Below are positions 1 through 4,932 of a stretch of DNA of 6,649 nt, piece after piece. The stretch is from Bacillota bacterium (GTDB taxonomy: Bacteria > Bacillota > Clostridia > Christensenellales > Aristaeellaceae). The stretch lies in NCBI GenBank assembly GCA_023392395.1, contig JAEVZE010000414.1:1-6649 (forward strand), in the 5' to 3' direction. The first letter of the stretch is position 1; each line of letters starts with the position of its first letter. The notes under the pieces are model-generated. The model was not told the origin of the DNA, searched no databases, and was given only the letters and a program-made list of their open reading frames with translations. The translations under genes were made by a program, and so were the position numbers.

Positions 1-5
1 GAACG

Positions 6-33
6 CTGAATTCCCGCCTGCGGCGGGCTTCAG
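6..33 (+). other. Hairpin upstream of rplK leader
   Basis: CTGAA (6-10) can pair with TTCAG (29-33), and CCCGCC (13-18) with GGCGGG (22-27), around a three-base loop. There is no T-run after it, so it is not a standard intrinsic terminator. It may be the upper part of the rplK leader, or the end of the preceding gene's transcript. No start, stop or recognisable coding sequence can be assigned to bases 1-34, and no promoter is visible, so the rplK promoter probably lies upstream of the window. Confidence 0.35.
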
Positions 34-34
34 A

Positions 35-72
35 GTGGGAGGGGCAACCAAGGGTTGTTCCGCTTCACCACA
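35..72 (+). promoter_or_regulatory. Probable ribosomal protein L1 binding site in the rplK leader
   Basis: GTGG (35-38) pairs with CCAC (68-71) and encloses a 9-bp stem, 41-49 with 53-61, including two G-U pairs, with an AAG loop. The 5' side reads GTGGGAGG and the 3' side CCGCTTCACCACA. The same two strands (GTGGGAGG and CCG..AACACCACA) occur just before rplA. L1 is known to repress its own operon by binding an mRNA structure that mimics its 23S rRNA site; the assignment to L1 here is inferred from position, from the duplicated motif and from general similarity to leaders of L11-L1 operons. It ends about 8 bases before the AGGAGG of rplK, so bound protein could hinder initiation. Confidence 0.6.
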
Positions 73-93
73 TAATGTAGAGGAGGATACCCC

Positions 94-519
94 ATGGCCA
101 AGAAAGTCACAGCAATGATCAAGCTGCAGGTCAATGCCGGCAAGGCGACGCCCGCGCCGCCGATCGGTCCGGCGCTGGGCCAGCACGGCGTGAACATTCC
201 CGGCTTTTGCAAGGAATTCAACGACCGCACCGCCAAGCAGGTCGGCCTGATCATCCCGGTGGTCATCACCGTTTATCAGGACCGCTCCTTCACCTTCATC
301 ACCAAGACGCCGCCCGCCGCCGTGCTGATCAAGAAGGCAGTCGGCGTCGAGCACGCCTCCGGGAAGCCCAACAAGGAAAAGGTGGCCAACATCACCAAGG
401 CGCAGATCCGCGAAATCGCGGAGCTCAAGATGCCCGACCTCAACGCCGCTTCCGTCGAAGCCGCGATGAGCATGGTCGCCGGCACCGCGCGCTCGATGGG
501 CGTTGTCGTCGTCGACTGA
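94..519 (+). CDS. rplK: 50S ribosomal protein L11
   Basis: This is L11, which binds the GTPase-associated centre of 23S rRNA at the base of the L10/L12 stalk and takes part in factor-dependent GTP hydrolysis and the stringent response. The product is 141 residues, the usual length. The N-terminal domain carries the conserved PPIGPALGQHGVNI stretch (residues 22-35), followed by FCKEFN (38-43); the rRNA-binding C-terminal half has the FTFITKTPPA motif (66-75) and ends in GVVVVD. The ATG at 94 sits 7 bases after a perfect AGGAGG (81-86). It is first in an rplK-rplA unit and is preceded by a probable L1-binding leader, so it is likely co-repressed with rplA by L1. Nothing is unusual in the protein. 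Confidence 0.98.
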   Translation: MAKKVTAMIKLQVNAGKATPAPPIGPALGQHGVNIPGFCKEFNDRTAKQVGLIIPVVITVYQDRSFTFITKTPPAAVLIKKAVGVEHASGKPNKEKVANITKAQIREIAELKMPDLNAASVEAAMSMVAGTARSMGVVVVD

Positions 520-534
520 TTCCAGCCGTAATAC

Positions 535-565
535 TGTGGGAGGACATTGAGCCGTTAACACCACA
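535..565 (+). promoter_or_regulatory. Probable second L1 binding site, before rplA
   Basis: TGTGG (535-539) pairs with CCACA (561-565). The inner strands GAGG (540-543) and CCGTTAACA (552-560) match the pattern of the site in front of rplK. The 3' arm runs directly into the AAGGAGG ribosome binding site of rplA (565-571), so closing this helix, or L1 bound to it, would cover the start region. Autogenous control of rplA by L1 is the expected role; binding itself is inferred from the sequence pattern. Confidence 0.65.
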
Positions 566-577
566 AGGAGGATATTC

Positions 578-1264
578 ATGAAGCAGGGCAAGAAGTATTC
601 GGACAGCGCGAAGCTGATCGACCGCCTCAAGCAGTACGACCCGGAAGAGGCCGTGACGCTTGTCAAGCAGACCGCCAAGGCCAAGTTTGACGAGACGGTC
701 GAACTCCACGTGCGCCTGGGCGTCGACCCCCGCCACGCCGATCAGCAGGTCCGCGGCACCGTCGTGCTGCCCCATGGCACCGGCAAGACCAAGACCGTCT
801 TGGTCATCTGCAAGGCCGATAAGGCCAAGGAAGCCGAGGCCGCTGGCGCAGACTTCATCGGCGCCGAGGATATGATCGCGAAAATTCAGGGCGGCTGGTT
901 CGGTTTTGACGTGATGGTCGCCACCCCCGACATGATGGGCCTGGTCGGCCGCTTGGGCCGCGTCCTGGGCCCCAAGGGCTTGATGCCCAACCCGAAGACC
1001 GGTACCGTCACCATGGACCTGACCCGCGCCATCACGGAGATCAAAGCCGGTAAGGTCGAGTACCGCGTGGACAAGACCGCCATCATCCACTGCCCCGTGG
1101 GCAAGGCATCCTTTGACGAGACCAAGCTGGGCGAGAACCTCCGCACGCTGATGGAGGCCATCATCAAGGCCAAGCCGTCCACCGCCAAGGGCACCTATAT
1201 CCGCTCCGCGGTGCTGTCCAGCACCATGGGCCCGGGCATCAAGCTGAACGGTCTGAAGTTCTAA
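578..1264 (+). CDS. rplA: 50S ribosomal protein L1
   Basis: L1 forms the mobile L1 stalk of the 50S subunit, which interacts with E-site tRNA, and acts as the translational repressor of the L11-L1 transcript. The product is 228 residues, typical for bacteria. It shows the N-terminal GKKY start (4-7), the TVVLPHGTGKT stretch (61-71) and the L1 signature GRVLGPKGLMPNPKTGTVT (127-145) in the second domain. The ATG at 578 follows AAGGAGG (565-571) at six bases. It lies 58 bases after rplK with no promoter or terminator between, so the two are co-transcribed, and the gap carries a probable L1 site. The unit ends at a terminator straight after the stop. Confidence 0.98.
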   Translation: MKQGKKYSDSAKLIDRLKQYDPEEAVTLVKQTAKAKFDETVELHVRLGVDPRHADQQVRGTVVLPHGTGKTKTVLVICKADKAKEAEAAGADFIGAEDMIAKIQGGWFGFDVMVATPDMMGLVGRLGRVLGPKGLMPNPKTGTVTMDLTRAITEIKAGKVEYRVDKTAIIHCPVGKASFDETKLGENLRTLMEAIIKAKPSTAKGTYIRSAVLSSTMGPGIKLNGLKF

Positions 1265-1275
1265 GCGTTTATGTA

Positions 1276-1314
1276 AGCGTCGGAGATCCGCTGTGCGGTT
1301 CTCCGGCGCTTTTT
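1276..1314 (+). terminator. Intrinsic terminator after rplA
   Basis: AGCGTCGGAGA (1276-1286) pairs over 11 bp, with one G-U, with TCTCCGGCGCT (1300-1310). An inner CCGC/GCGG adds four pairs with a TGT loop. A run of five Ts starts at 1310. It ends the rplK-rplA unit and lies just before the rplJ promoter. Confidence 0.85.
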
Positions 1315-1326
1315 GTCAGATTTAAC

Positions 1327-1355
1327 TTGACAAGCTGTACCCCGAAGAGTATATT
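1327..1355 (+). promoter_or_regulatory. Sigma-A promoter of rplJ-rplL
   Basis: A perfect -35 TTGACA (1327-1332) and a -10 TATATT (1350-1355) are separated by exactly 17 bases, in a locally AT-rich patch. Transcription would begin near 1362, about 170 bases before rplJ, leaving room for the L10 leader and attenuator. This is the strongest promoter in the window, as expected for a ribosomal protein operon. Confidence 0.85.
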
Positions 1356-1377
1356 AATCAAGTGCTTAAAAACATAA

Positions 1378-1443
1378 GCCGTGCCATAGACAGCGAGCGC
1401 GAAAGCGTAAAGGCCCCCGGGCCGCTCGCCGAGGCGCAGCCGG
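1378..1443 (+). ncRNA. L10 leader (ribosomal protein L10 autoregulatory RNA)
   Basis: The segment has the layout of the L10(L12)4-binding leader found before rplJ in Firmicutes. An outer helix GTGCC (1381-1385) / GGCGC (1433-1437) is followed by an internal loop with ATAGACA on one side and GCCGAGG on the other. A second helix GCGAGC (1393-1398) / GCTCGC (1424-1429) carries two small hairpins, one with a GAAA loop (1401-1404) and one from GGCC/GGCC around 1412-1423. The L10 complex binding here represses its own operon in known cases. The 3' arm (1434-1443) can instead pair with the 5' arm of the downstream terminator, which gives an attenuation switch. Confidence 0.85.
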
Positions 1444-1458
1444 ATGACAATACTTCTG

Positions 1459-1495
1459 TCGCCGCTTGCGCGTTTGGCGCAAGGGCGATTTTTTT
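1459..1495 (+). terminator. Attenuator terminator in the rplJ leader
   Basis: TCGCC (1459-1463) pairs with GGCGA (1484-1488), and CTTGCGC (1465-1471) with GCGCAAG (1477-1483), with G1464 bulged and a short loop. Seven Ts follow (1489-1495). It lies between the L10 leader and rplJ, 37 bases before the rplJ start, so it can end transcription before the operon is read. Bases 1462-1471 are also complementary to 1434-1443 in the L10 leader. Confidence 0.85.
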
Positions 1496-1532
1496 AGGCG
1501 TCCTAGACGGGACGAGAAGCGAGGTGTAACGA

Positions 1533-2060
1533 ATGTCCAATAGTTTGGAACTCAAAAAGGTTGTCGTCGCCGACATCAAGGGGAAGTTTGAAAGAGCGCA
1601 CTCCGTGGTGCTGATCGACTACCGCGGGCTGAAGGTTTCCGAGGTCACCGACCTTCGCAACCAGTGCCGTGCCGCGGGTGTGGAATACGTCGTGCTCAAG
1701 AACACGATGGTGAACCTCGCCGCCGAGGAACTGGGCATCAAGGGCCTGGAGCCGTTCCTGAACGGCCCCACCGCCGTCGCCTTCGGCATGAAGGATGCGG
1801 TGGCCCCCGCCAAGGTGATCACCGAGTTCATCAAGAAGGCCAAGAAGACCACCATCAAGTGCGGCGTGGTTGACCGGACCGTCATCGACGCGGCGGGCGT
1901 CCAGGCGCTCAGCGAGCTGCCGCCGAAGGAAGTCCTGATCGCCAAGATGATGGGCAGCCTGAACGCGCCCATCACCAACTTCGTTGGCGTGCTCAGCGCG
2001 ACGCTCCGGTCGCTGGTCTACGCGATCGACGCCGTGCGCAAGCAGAAGGCCGGGGAATAA
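1533..2060 (+). CDS. rplJ: 50S ribosomal protein L10
   Basis: L10 anchors the L7/L12 dimers to the 50S subunit next to L11 and, in complex with them, represses its own transcript. The product is 175 residues, normal for the family. The N-terminal rRNA-binding globular domain includes the VVLIDYRGL stretch (25-33) and the YVVLKNTM segment (52-59). The C-terminal part (about 140-175) is the long helix that carries L12 dimers. The ATG at 1533 follows GAGGTG (1521-1526), a weaker ribosome binding site than those of rplK, rplA and rplL. It is first in the rplJ-rplL unit, with its own promoter, L10 leader and attenuator. Nothing in the protein is odd. Confidence 0.98.
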   Translation: MSNSLELKKVVVADIKGKFERAHSVVLIDYRGLKVSEVTDLRNQCRAAGVEYVVLKNTMVNLAAEELGIKGLEPFLNGPTAVAFGMKDAVAPAKVITEFIKKAKKTTIKCGVVDRTVIDAAGVQALSELPPKEVLIAKMMGSLNAPITNFVGVLSATLRSLVYAIDAVRKQKAGE

Positions 2061-2074
2061 CCGGGCAATCGCTT

Positions 2075-2101
2075 CCGGTTTGCCGCAAGCGGCCTAACCG
2101 G
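2075..2101 (+). other. Perfect-stem hairpin between rplJ and rplL
   Basis: CCGGTT (2075-2080) pairs with AACCGG (2096-2101), and GCCGC (2082-2086) with GCGGC (2089-2093), separated by a small T/CT internal loop and a two-base AA gap at the tip. There is no T-run, so it should not terminate. It may protect or process the transcript ahead of rplL, which must be made in several-fold excess over L10. That role is inferred. Confidence 0.5.
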
Positions 2102-2143
2102 GGCAACCACACATTTTAGCCATTATATGAGGAGGATATCATC

Positions 2144-2521
2144 ATGAACCGCGAAGAAATCATTTCCGCCATTGAATCGATGACCGTTCTGGAGCTCGCC
2201 GAGCTCGTGAAGGCCCTGGAAGAGAAGTTTGGTGTCTCGGCCGCCGCGCCGGTCGCCGCCGCCGCCGCCCCCGTTGCCGCCGCCGCCGCGGAGCCCGTGG
2301 AAGAGAAGACCGAGTTCGACGTCATCCTGAAGGATGTCGGCTCCGAGAAGATCAAGGTCATCAAGGTCGTCCGCGAAGTCGTTCCGGGCCTGGGCCTGAA
2401 GGAAGCCAAGGACCTGGTGGACGGCGCCCCCAAGACCCTCAAGGAAGGCGTCAACAAGGAAGAAGCCGAGAAGATCAAGAAGGCGTTTGCCGAAGTCGGC
2501 GCGACCATCGAGATCAAGTAA
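2144..2521 (+). CDS. rplL: 50S ribosomal protein L7/L12
   Basis: L7/L12 is the multicopy acidic stalk protein that recruits and stimulates the translational GTPases. The product is 125 residues. The N-terminal dimerisation and L10-binding helices (1-30) are followed by an Ala/Pro-rich hinge (about 33-50) built from AAAPVA-type units, then the globular C-terminal domain with EKTEFDVIL (53-61), VREVVPGLGLKEAKDLVDGAP (about 76-96) and KEEAEKIKKAF. The ATG at 2144 follows a GAGGAGG site by about seven bases. It is the last gene of the rplJ-rplL unit: a strong terminator follows 20 bases after the stop. Confidence 0.98.
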   Translation: MNREEIISAIESMTVLELAELVKALEEKFGVSAAAPVAAAAAPVAAAAAEPVEEKTEFDVILKDVGSEKIKVIKVVREVVPGLGLKEAKDLVDGAPKTLKEGVNKEEAEKIKKAFAEVGATIEIK

Positions 2522-2541
2522 TTTCGCCATGTTTCAAGGAA

Positions 2542-2571
2542 AGCGTCGCCCCGCGCGGGCGGCGCTTTTTT
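2542..2571 (+). terminator. Intrinsic terminator after rplL
   Basis: AGCGTCGCCC (2542-2551) pairs over 10 bp, with one G-U, with GGGCGGCGCT (2557-2566) around a five-base loop, and six Ts follow from 2566. This closes the rplJ-rplL unit and separates it from the next genes, so rpoBC cannot be read through from here as in the usual gene order. Confidence 0.9.
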
Positions 2572-2576
2572 GGCGT

Positions 2577-2735
2577 CCCAAATCCAAAAGCGGATTTTGG
2601 GCCGAAGGGGAGAAACTGTGAGCCTGAAATTCTACGGAATTTCCGGGCGGCTCCCTGACTGAAGGAATTGTTTCCTCCACCAGTGTTCGCACTGATTCCG
2701 GAAACCGATTCCCGGCGCACAGGTCGCCGGGAACG
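2577..2735 (+). repeat. Structured intergenic repeat, copy A
   Basis: This is one of two related intergenic elements; copy B is at 4662-4826. It can fold into a series of hairpins: CCCAAATCC/GGATTTTGGG (2577-2585, 2592-2601); GAGCC+GAAATTC/GAATTTC+GGCTC (2620-2653); AGGAA/TTCCT (2663-2676); CAGTG-TTCG-CACTG (2681-2694); and TTCCCGGCG/CGCCGGGAA around CACAGGT (2709-2733). The core 2620-2735 aligns without gaps to 4711-4826 with about 16 differences in 116. In the last stem C2711-G2731 is replaced by T-A in copy B, a compensatory change. It lies between the rplL terminator and the mazG promoter. I do not recognise the family. A bacterial dispersed structured repeat or a non-coding RNA are both possible. 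Confidence 0.8.
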
Positions 2736-2786
2736 ATCAAACGAGTCGCGCTTTCCCTACGTTAACGCATTTTCAACTGCCGCGGC

Positions 2787-2814
2787 TTGCGAAATCGTCA
2801 AAAATCTGTATAAT
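2787..2814 (+). promoter_or_regulatory. Sigma-A promoter of the mazG-guaA-like pair
   Basis: A perfect -10 TATAAT (2809-2814) has a -35-like TTGCGA (2787-2792, four of six matches) 16 bases upstream, in an A-rich patch. The start of transcription would be near 2820, giving a leader of about 30 bases before the mazG-like ATG. The position just after repeat copy A means the repeat would not be in this transcript. Confidence 0.7.
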
Positions 2815-2849
2815 GGAAGCAATCAAGCGCCCATAAAAGGAAGTTTGTC

Positions 2850-3218
2850 ATGAACGACCGGGATACCACGCTCCAAACGCTTAAGGACGAGGTGCACGCG
2901 CTCTGCCTTCGGAAGGGTTGGGGCGTTGACGGCGTGCAGAACCCGCAGCACGTGGCGATGGCGATGACCGTCGAGATGAGCGAGCTGCTGGAGCACTTCC
3001 AGTGGATGAACGAAGCGCAGGTTCGGGCGCTTCTGAACGGCGAGGATCCCGGGAAGGTCGCGGAGATTGCCGAAGAATTCGCCGATGTGATGATGTACGG
3101 CCTGCAATTGACGCGCACATTGGGCATCGACATAACCCAGGCCATCCTGCGCAAAATAGAGATCGTCAACGGCCGGCGCAACAGCCGCTGGGACCGGGAG
3201 GACAGAATGCATGAGTAA
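2850..3218 (+). CDS. MazG-like nucleotide pyrophosphohydrolase (RS21-C6/DCTPP1 type)
   Basis: This 122-residue protein belongs to the all-alpha NTP pyrophosphohydrolases, which cleave (d)NTPs to the monophosphate and pyrophosphate with Mg2+ and often remove unwanted nucleotides. The single-domain layout matches the RS21-C6/DCTPP1 group: an N-terminal helix with KGWG (22-25), NPQHVAMAM, then the metal-binding E42xxE45 in VEMSELLEHFQW (41-52), the second E76xxD79 in EEFADVMMYGLQL (75-87), LGID (91-94) and a basic tail. All four acidic ligands are present, so it should be active; the substrate cannot be read from sequence. The ATG at 2850 follows AAAGGAAG by about seven bases. Its stop overlaps the start of the GMP-synthase-like gene by 8 bases, pointing to coupled translation. 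Family confidence is high, substrate unknown. Confidence 0.9.
   Translation: MNDRDTTLQTLKDEVHALCLRKGWGVDGVQNPQHVAMAMTVEMSELLEHFQWMNEAQVRALLNGEDPGKVAEIAEEFADVMMYGLQLTRTLGIDITQAILRKIEIVNGRRNSRWDREDRMHE
3196..3202 (+). promoter_or_regulatory. Ribosome binding site of the GuaA-like gene, inside mazG
   Basis: GGGAGGA lies within the last codons of the mazG-like gene and eight bases before the ATG at 3211. This spacing favours 3211 over the in-frame ATG at 3220, and together with the 8-base gene overlap indicates coupled translation of the two genes. Confidence 0.7.
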
Positions 3219-4659
3219 CATGATCCTGGTGCTGGATCTAGGCGATGGCCGCGGCAGCGCCGTGGCCCGGCGGGTGCGCAGCGAGCAGGTGTACAGCGAA
3301 GTGCTGAGCGCCGACGCCTCCATCGAGATGATCCGCGCCGCTTCCCCGATGGGCGTTCTGATCGCGGGCGACGGGAACTTGGGGCTCGCCAGCCTTCCGG
3401 AGCTGCTGGACCTCGGCATCCCTGTACTGGCGATGGGCGCCAGCGCACGGCTGATCTTAAAAGCGCTGGGCGGCGCGCACGTGCCCACGGCGCGGAGCGA
3501 ATGCACCGCGCAGGTCACGTTCGAGCCCTCGCCGCTGTTTCAGGGCCTAGGGGAGAGCGAACGCTACTTTGAATGCATGGACGCGCTGGAACTGCCCGAG
3601 GGCGCCCGCGCCATCGCCACCGCCGAGGATGGGCAGATCGCCGCGTTTTCGGTGGACGAACGCATCTTCGGACTGCAGTTTTACGCCGAGCAGAACGACC
3701 CGGACGGCTTCCAGATCCTTCGGAACTTCGCTCGCGGGGTGTGTAAGTGCGAGCCGCTGTGGAATTTCCCGCGGTTCTTCGAGGAAACGCTTGCGAAGAT
3801 TCAGGCGCAGGCCCAGGGCGGGAAGGTGCTGCTGGCGGTGTCGGGCGGCGTGGATTCGGTCGTCTGCGCGATCCTGATGGGCAAAGCGCTGGGCGAACAA
3901 CTCGTCTGCGTACACGTGGACACCGGCCTGATGCGCAAGGGAGAATTGGACCTGACCAAGAGGTGCCTGGAGCCCCAAGGCATCCGCCTCAAGATGATCG
4001 ACGCCAGCGAGCGCTTCATTGAGCGGCTGGACGGCGTGCAGGGCAGCGCTCGGAAGACCGCGCTGGTGGATCAGGAGATCCTGAAGGTGCTGGAGGAGGA
4101 GGCCCGCGTGCTGGGCGCCAGGGGCCTGGGGCTGGGCGTCACCTATTCGGATGTGCTGGATGGCAGCACGCTTCTGGACCGCACGCTTTCGCCCGATTCG
4201 CCGTTCAAGGCGCTGATCCAGCCTGTGCGCAGGCTCTTCAAGGAGGAAGTGCGCCAGGTGGCGGAGCAGCTGAACCTGCCGCCGGAGCTTGCGCAGCGCC
4301 CCCCGTTCCCGACGGCGGGGTTGGCCGTGCGCATGCTGGGCCCGGCGACGCCTGGGAAGCTGACCATGCTGCGGGAGGCCGACGCGATTTTCTGCGAGGA
4401 GATCCAGAAGGCCGGGCTGGACAAGCGCATCCGCCAGTACTTTGCGGTGCTGACCGGCTCTATGACCCGCGCCGCAAGCGGGCGCACGGGCTGCACGCTG
4501 GCGCTTCGGGCGATGAACGGGGCCAACGCGTTCCGCCTTCCCTACGACCTTCTGGAGCGCGTGGTGGAGCGCGTGACCGGCGAGGTGGACGGCATTATCC
4601 GCGTCGTTTACGACGTGACCGGGCACCCGCCGGCGATGGTGGAATGGGAGGACGAGTAG
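3211..4659 (+). CDS. GMP synthase (GuaA)-like protein with degenerate glutaminase domain
   Basis: The 482 residues follow the GuaA layout but are shorter than the usual 510-525. GuaA makes GMP from XMP, ATP and glutamine-derived ammonia. The class I amidotransferase region (4-175) keeps LGIPVL (68-73) and GLQF (154-157), but the nucleophile elbow reads AMGASAR: the Cys position is Gly76, the His is Tyr158, and only Glu160 of the triad remains. Ammonia release from glutamine is thus unlikely. The ATP pyrophosphatase P-loop SGGVDS (211-216) and VDTGLMRKGE are intact, and TYSDV (311-315) remains. The usual KSHHNVGGLP lid motif is absent, FPGPGLAVR reads FPTAGLAVR (366-374), and KPPATIEWE ends as HPPAMVEWE (472-480). 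The dimerisation domain is clear: LPYDLLERV (443-451), VVYDVTG (465-471). GGGAGGA (3196-3202) supports the ATG at 3211; a second ATG at 3220 is possible. It is coupled to mazG. It may use free ammonia or another substrate. Confidence 0.85.
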   Translation: MSNMILVLDLGDGRGSAVARRVRSEQVYSEVLSADASIEMIRAASPMGVLIAGDGNLGLASLPELLDLGIPVLAMGASARLILKALGGAHVPTARSECTAQVTFEPSPLFQGLGESERYFECMDALELPEGARAIATAEDGQIAAFSVDERIFGLQFYAEQNDPDGFQILRNFARGVCKCEPLWNFPRFFEETLAKIQAQAQGGKVLLAVSGGVDSVVCAILMGKALGEQLVCVHVDTGLMRKGELDLTKRCLEPQGIRLKMIDASERFIERLDGVQGSARKTALVDQEILKVLEEEARVLGARGLGLGVTYSDVLDGSTLLDRTLSPDSPFKALIQPVRRLFKEEVRQVAEQLNLPPELAQRPPFPTAGLAVRMLGPATPGKLTMLREADAIFCEEIQKAGLDKRIRQYFAVLTGSMTRAASGRTGCTLALRAMNGANAFRLPYDLLERVVERVTGEVDGIIRVVYDVTGHPPAMVEWEDE

Positions 4660-4661
4660 CG

Positions 4662-4826
4662 CCCAAAATCCGCCGGGCGGCTTTTGGGCGCGAAGGAAGC
4701 GGTCCTGCGGGAGCCTGAAATTCTCTGGAATTTCCGAGCGGCTCCCTGACGGAAGGAATTGTTTCCTCAACCAGTGTGCGCACTGGCTTCGAAAACACGT
4801 TTCCGGCGCGCAGGTCGCCGGAAACG
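4662..4826 (+). repeat. Structured intergenic repeat, copy B
   Basis: This is the second copy of the element at 2577-2735 and begins at the stop of the GuaA-like gene. Its first hairpin is GCGCCCAAAA (4659-4668) with TTTTGGGCGC (4682-4691), where the 5' G is the last base of the TAG stop; an inner GCC/GGC adds pairs. It lacks a downstream T-run, so a termination role is uncertain. Further stems are GAGCC+GAAATTC/GAATTTC+GGCTC (4711-4744), CCAGTG-TGCG-CACTGG (4771-4786) and an 11-bp CGTTTCCGGCG/CGCCGGAAACG around CGCAGGT (4798-4826). Changes relative to copy A fall mostly in loops and linkers, or in pairs. The first section (before 4711) is much less conserved than the core. No gene is seen in 4660-4932. 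Confidence 0.8.
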
Positions 4827-4923
4827 ATTGGAAGGCACGGGGTCTCGTAACGTTCTGGCAGCCTTGGTTTCAACCTTCCAAGCCTCCCGGAGACTGCCCG
4901 AGCGCGACTTTGATACTGAAGCT

Positions 4924-4928
4924 GGAGG
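4924..4928 (+). promoter_or_regulatory. Ribosome binding site that sets the acetyltransferase start
   Basis: GGAGG is four bases before the ATG at 4933, a little close but the only good site nearby. The reading frame is open back to 4759, but that extension overlaps repeat copy B and has no family-like sequence, so 4933 is chosen. Confidence 0.6.
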
Positions 4929-4932
4929 CAGC

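Noticed and set aside
2577..2735. Repeat copy A as a riboswitch or T-box
   Set aside because: No T-box or known riboswitch signature was seen, and the mazG promoter is downstream of it, so it would not be part of the mazG leader.
2534..2740. Minus-strand peptides read from both repeat copies sharing a VRTLVEETIPSVREP-like stretch
   Set aside because: The two copies share this peptide only because the DNA is alike. Outside it most differences change the amino acid, the frame is lost after the core, and the stem-keeping changes fit RNA or DNA structure better than coding.
2668..2853. Short + frame of 61 residues through repeat copy A toward mazG
   Set aside because: It runs through the repeat and the mazG promoter, has no ribosome binding site at a suitable start, and resembles no known protein.
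3547..4770. Long minus-strand frame (407 residues) opposite the GuaA-like gene
   Set aside because: It is the shadow of a GC-rich coding strand. The + strand protein has clear GuaA motifs, and the antisense frame has no recognisable domain and overlaps repeat copy B.
4759..4932. N-terminal extension of the acetyltransferase frame back to 4759
   Set aside because: It overlaps repeat copy B, has no good ribosome binding site, and adds no GNAT-like sequence; the ATG at 4933 has GGAGG in front.
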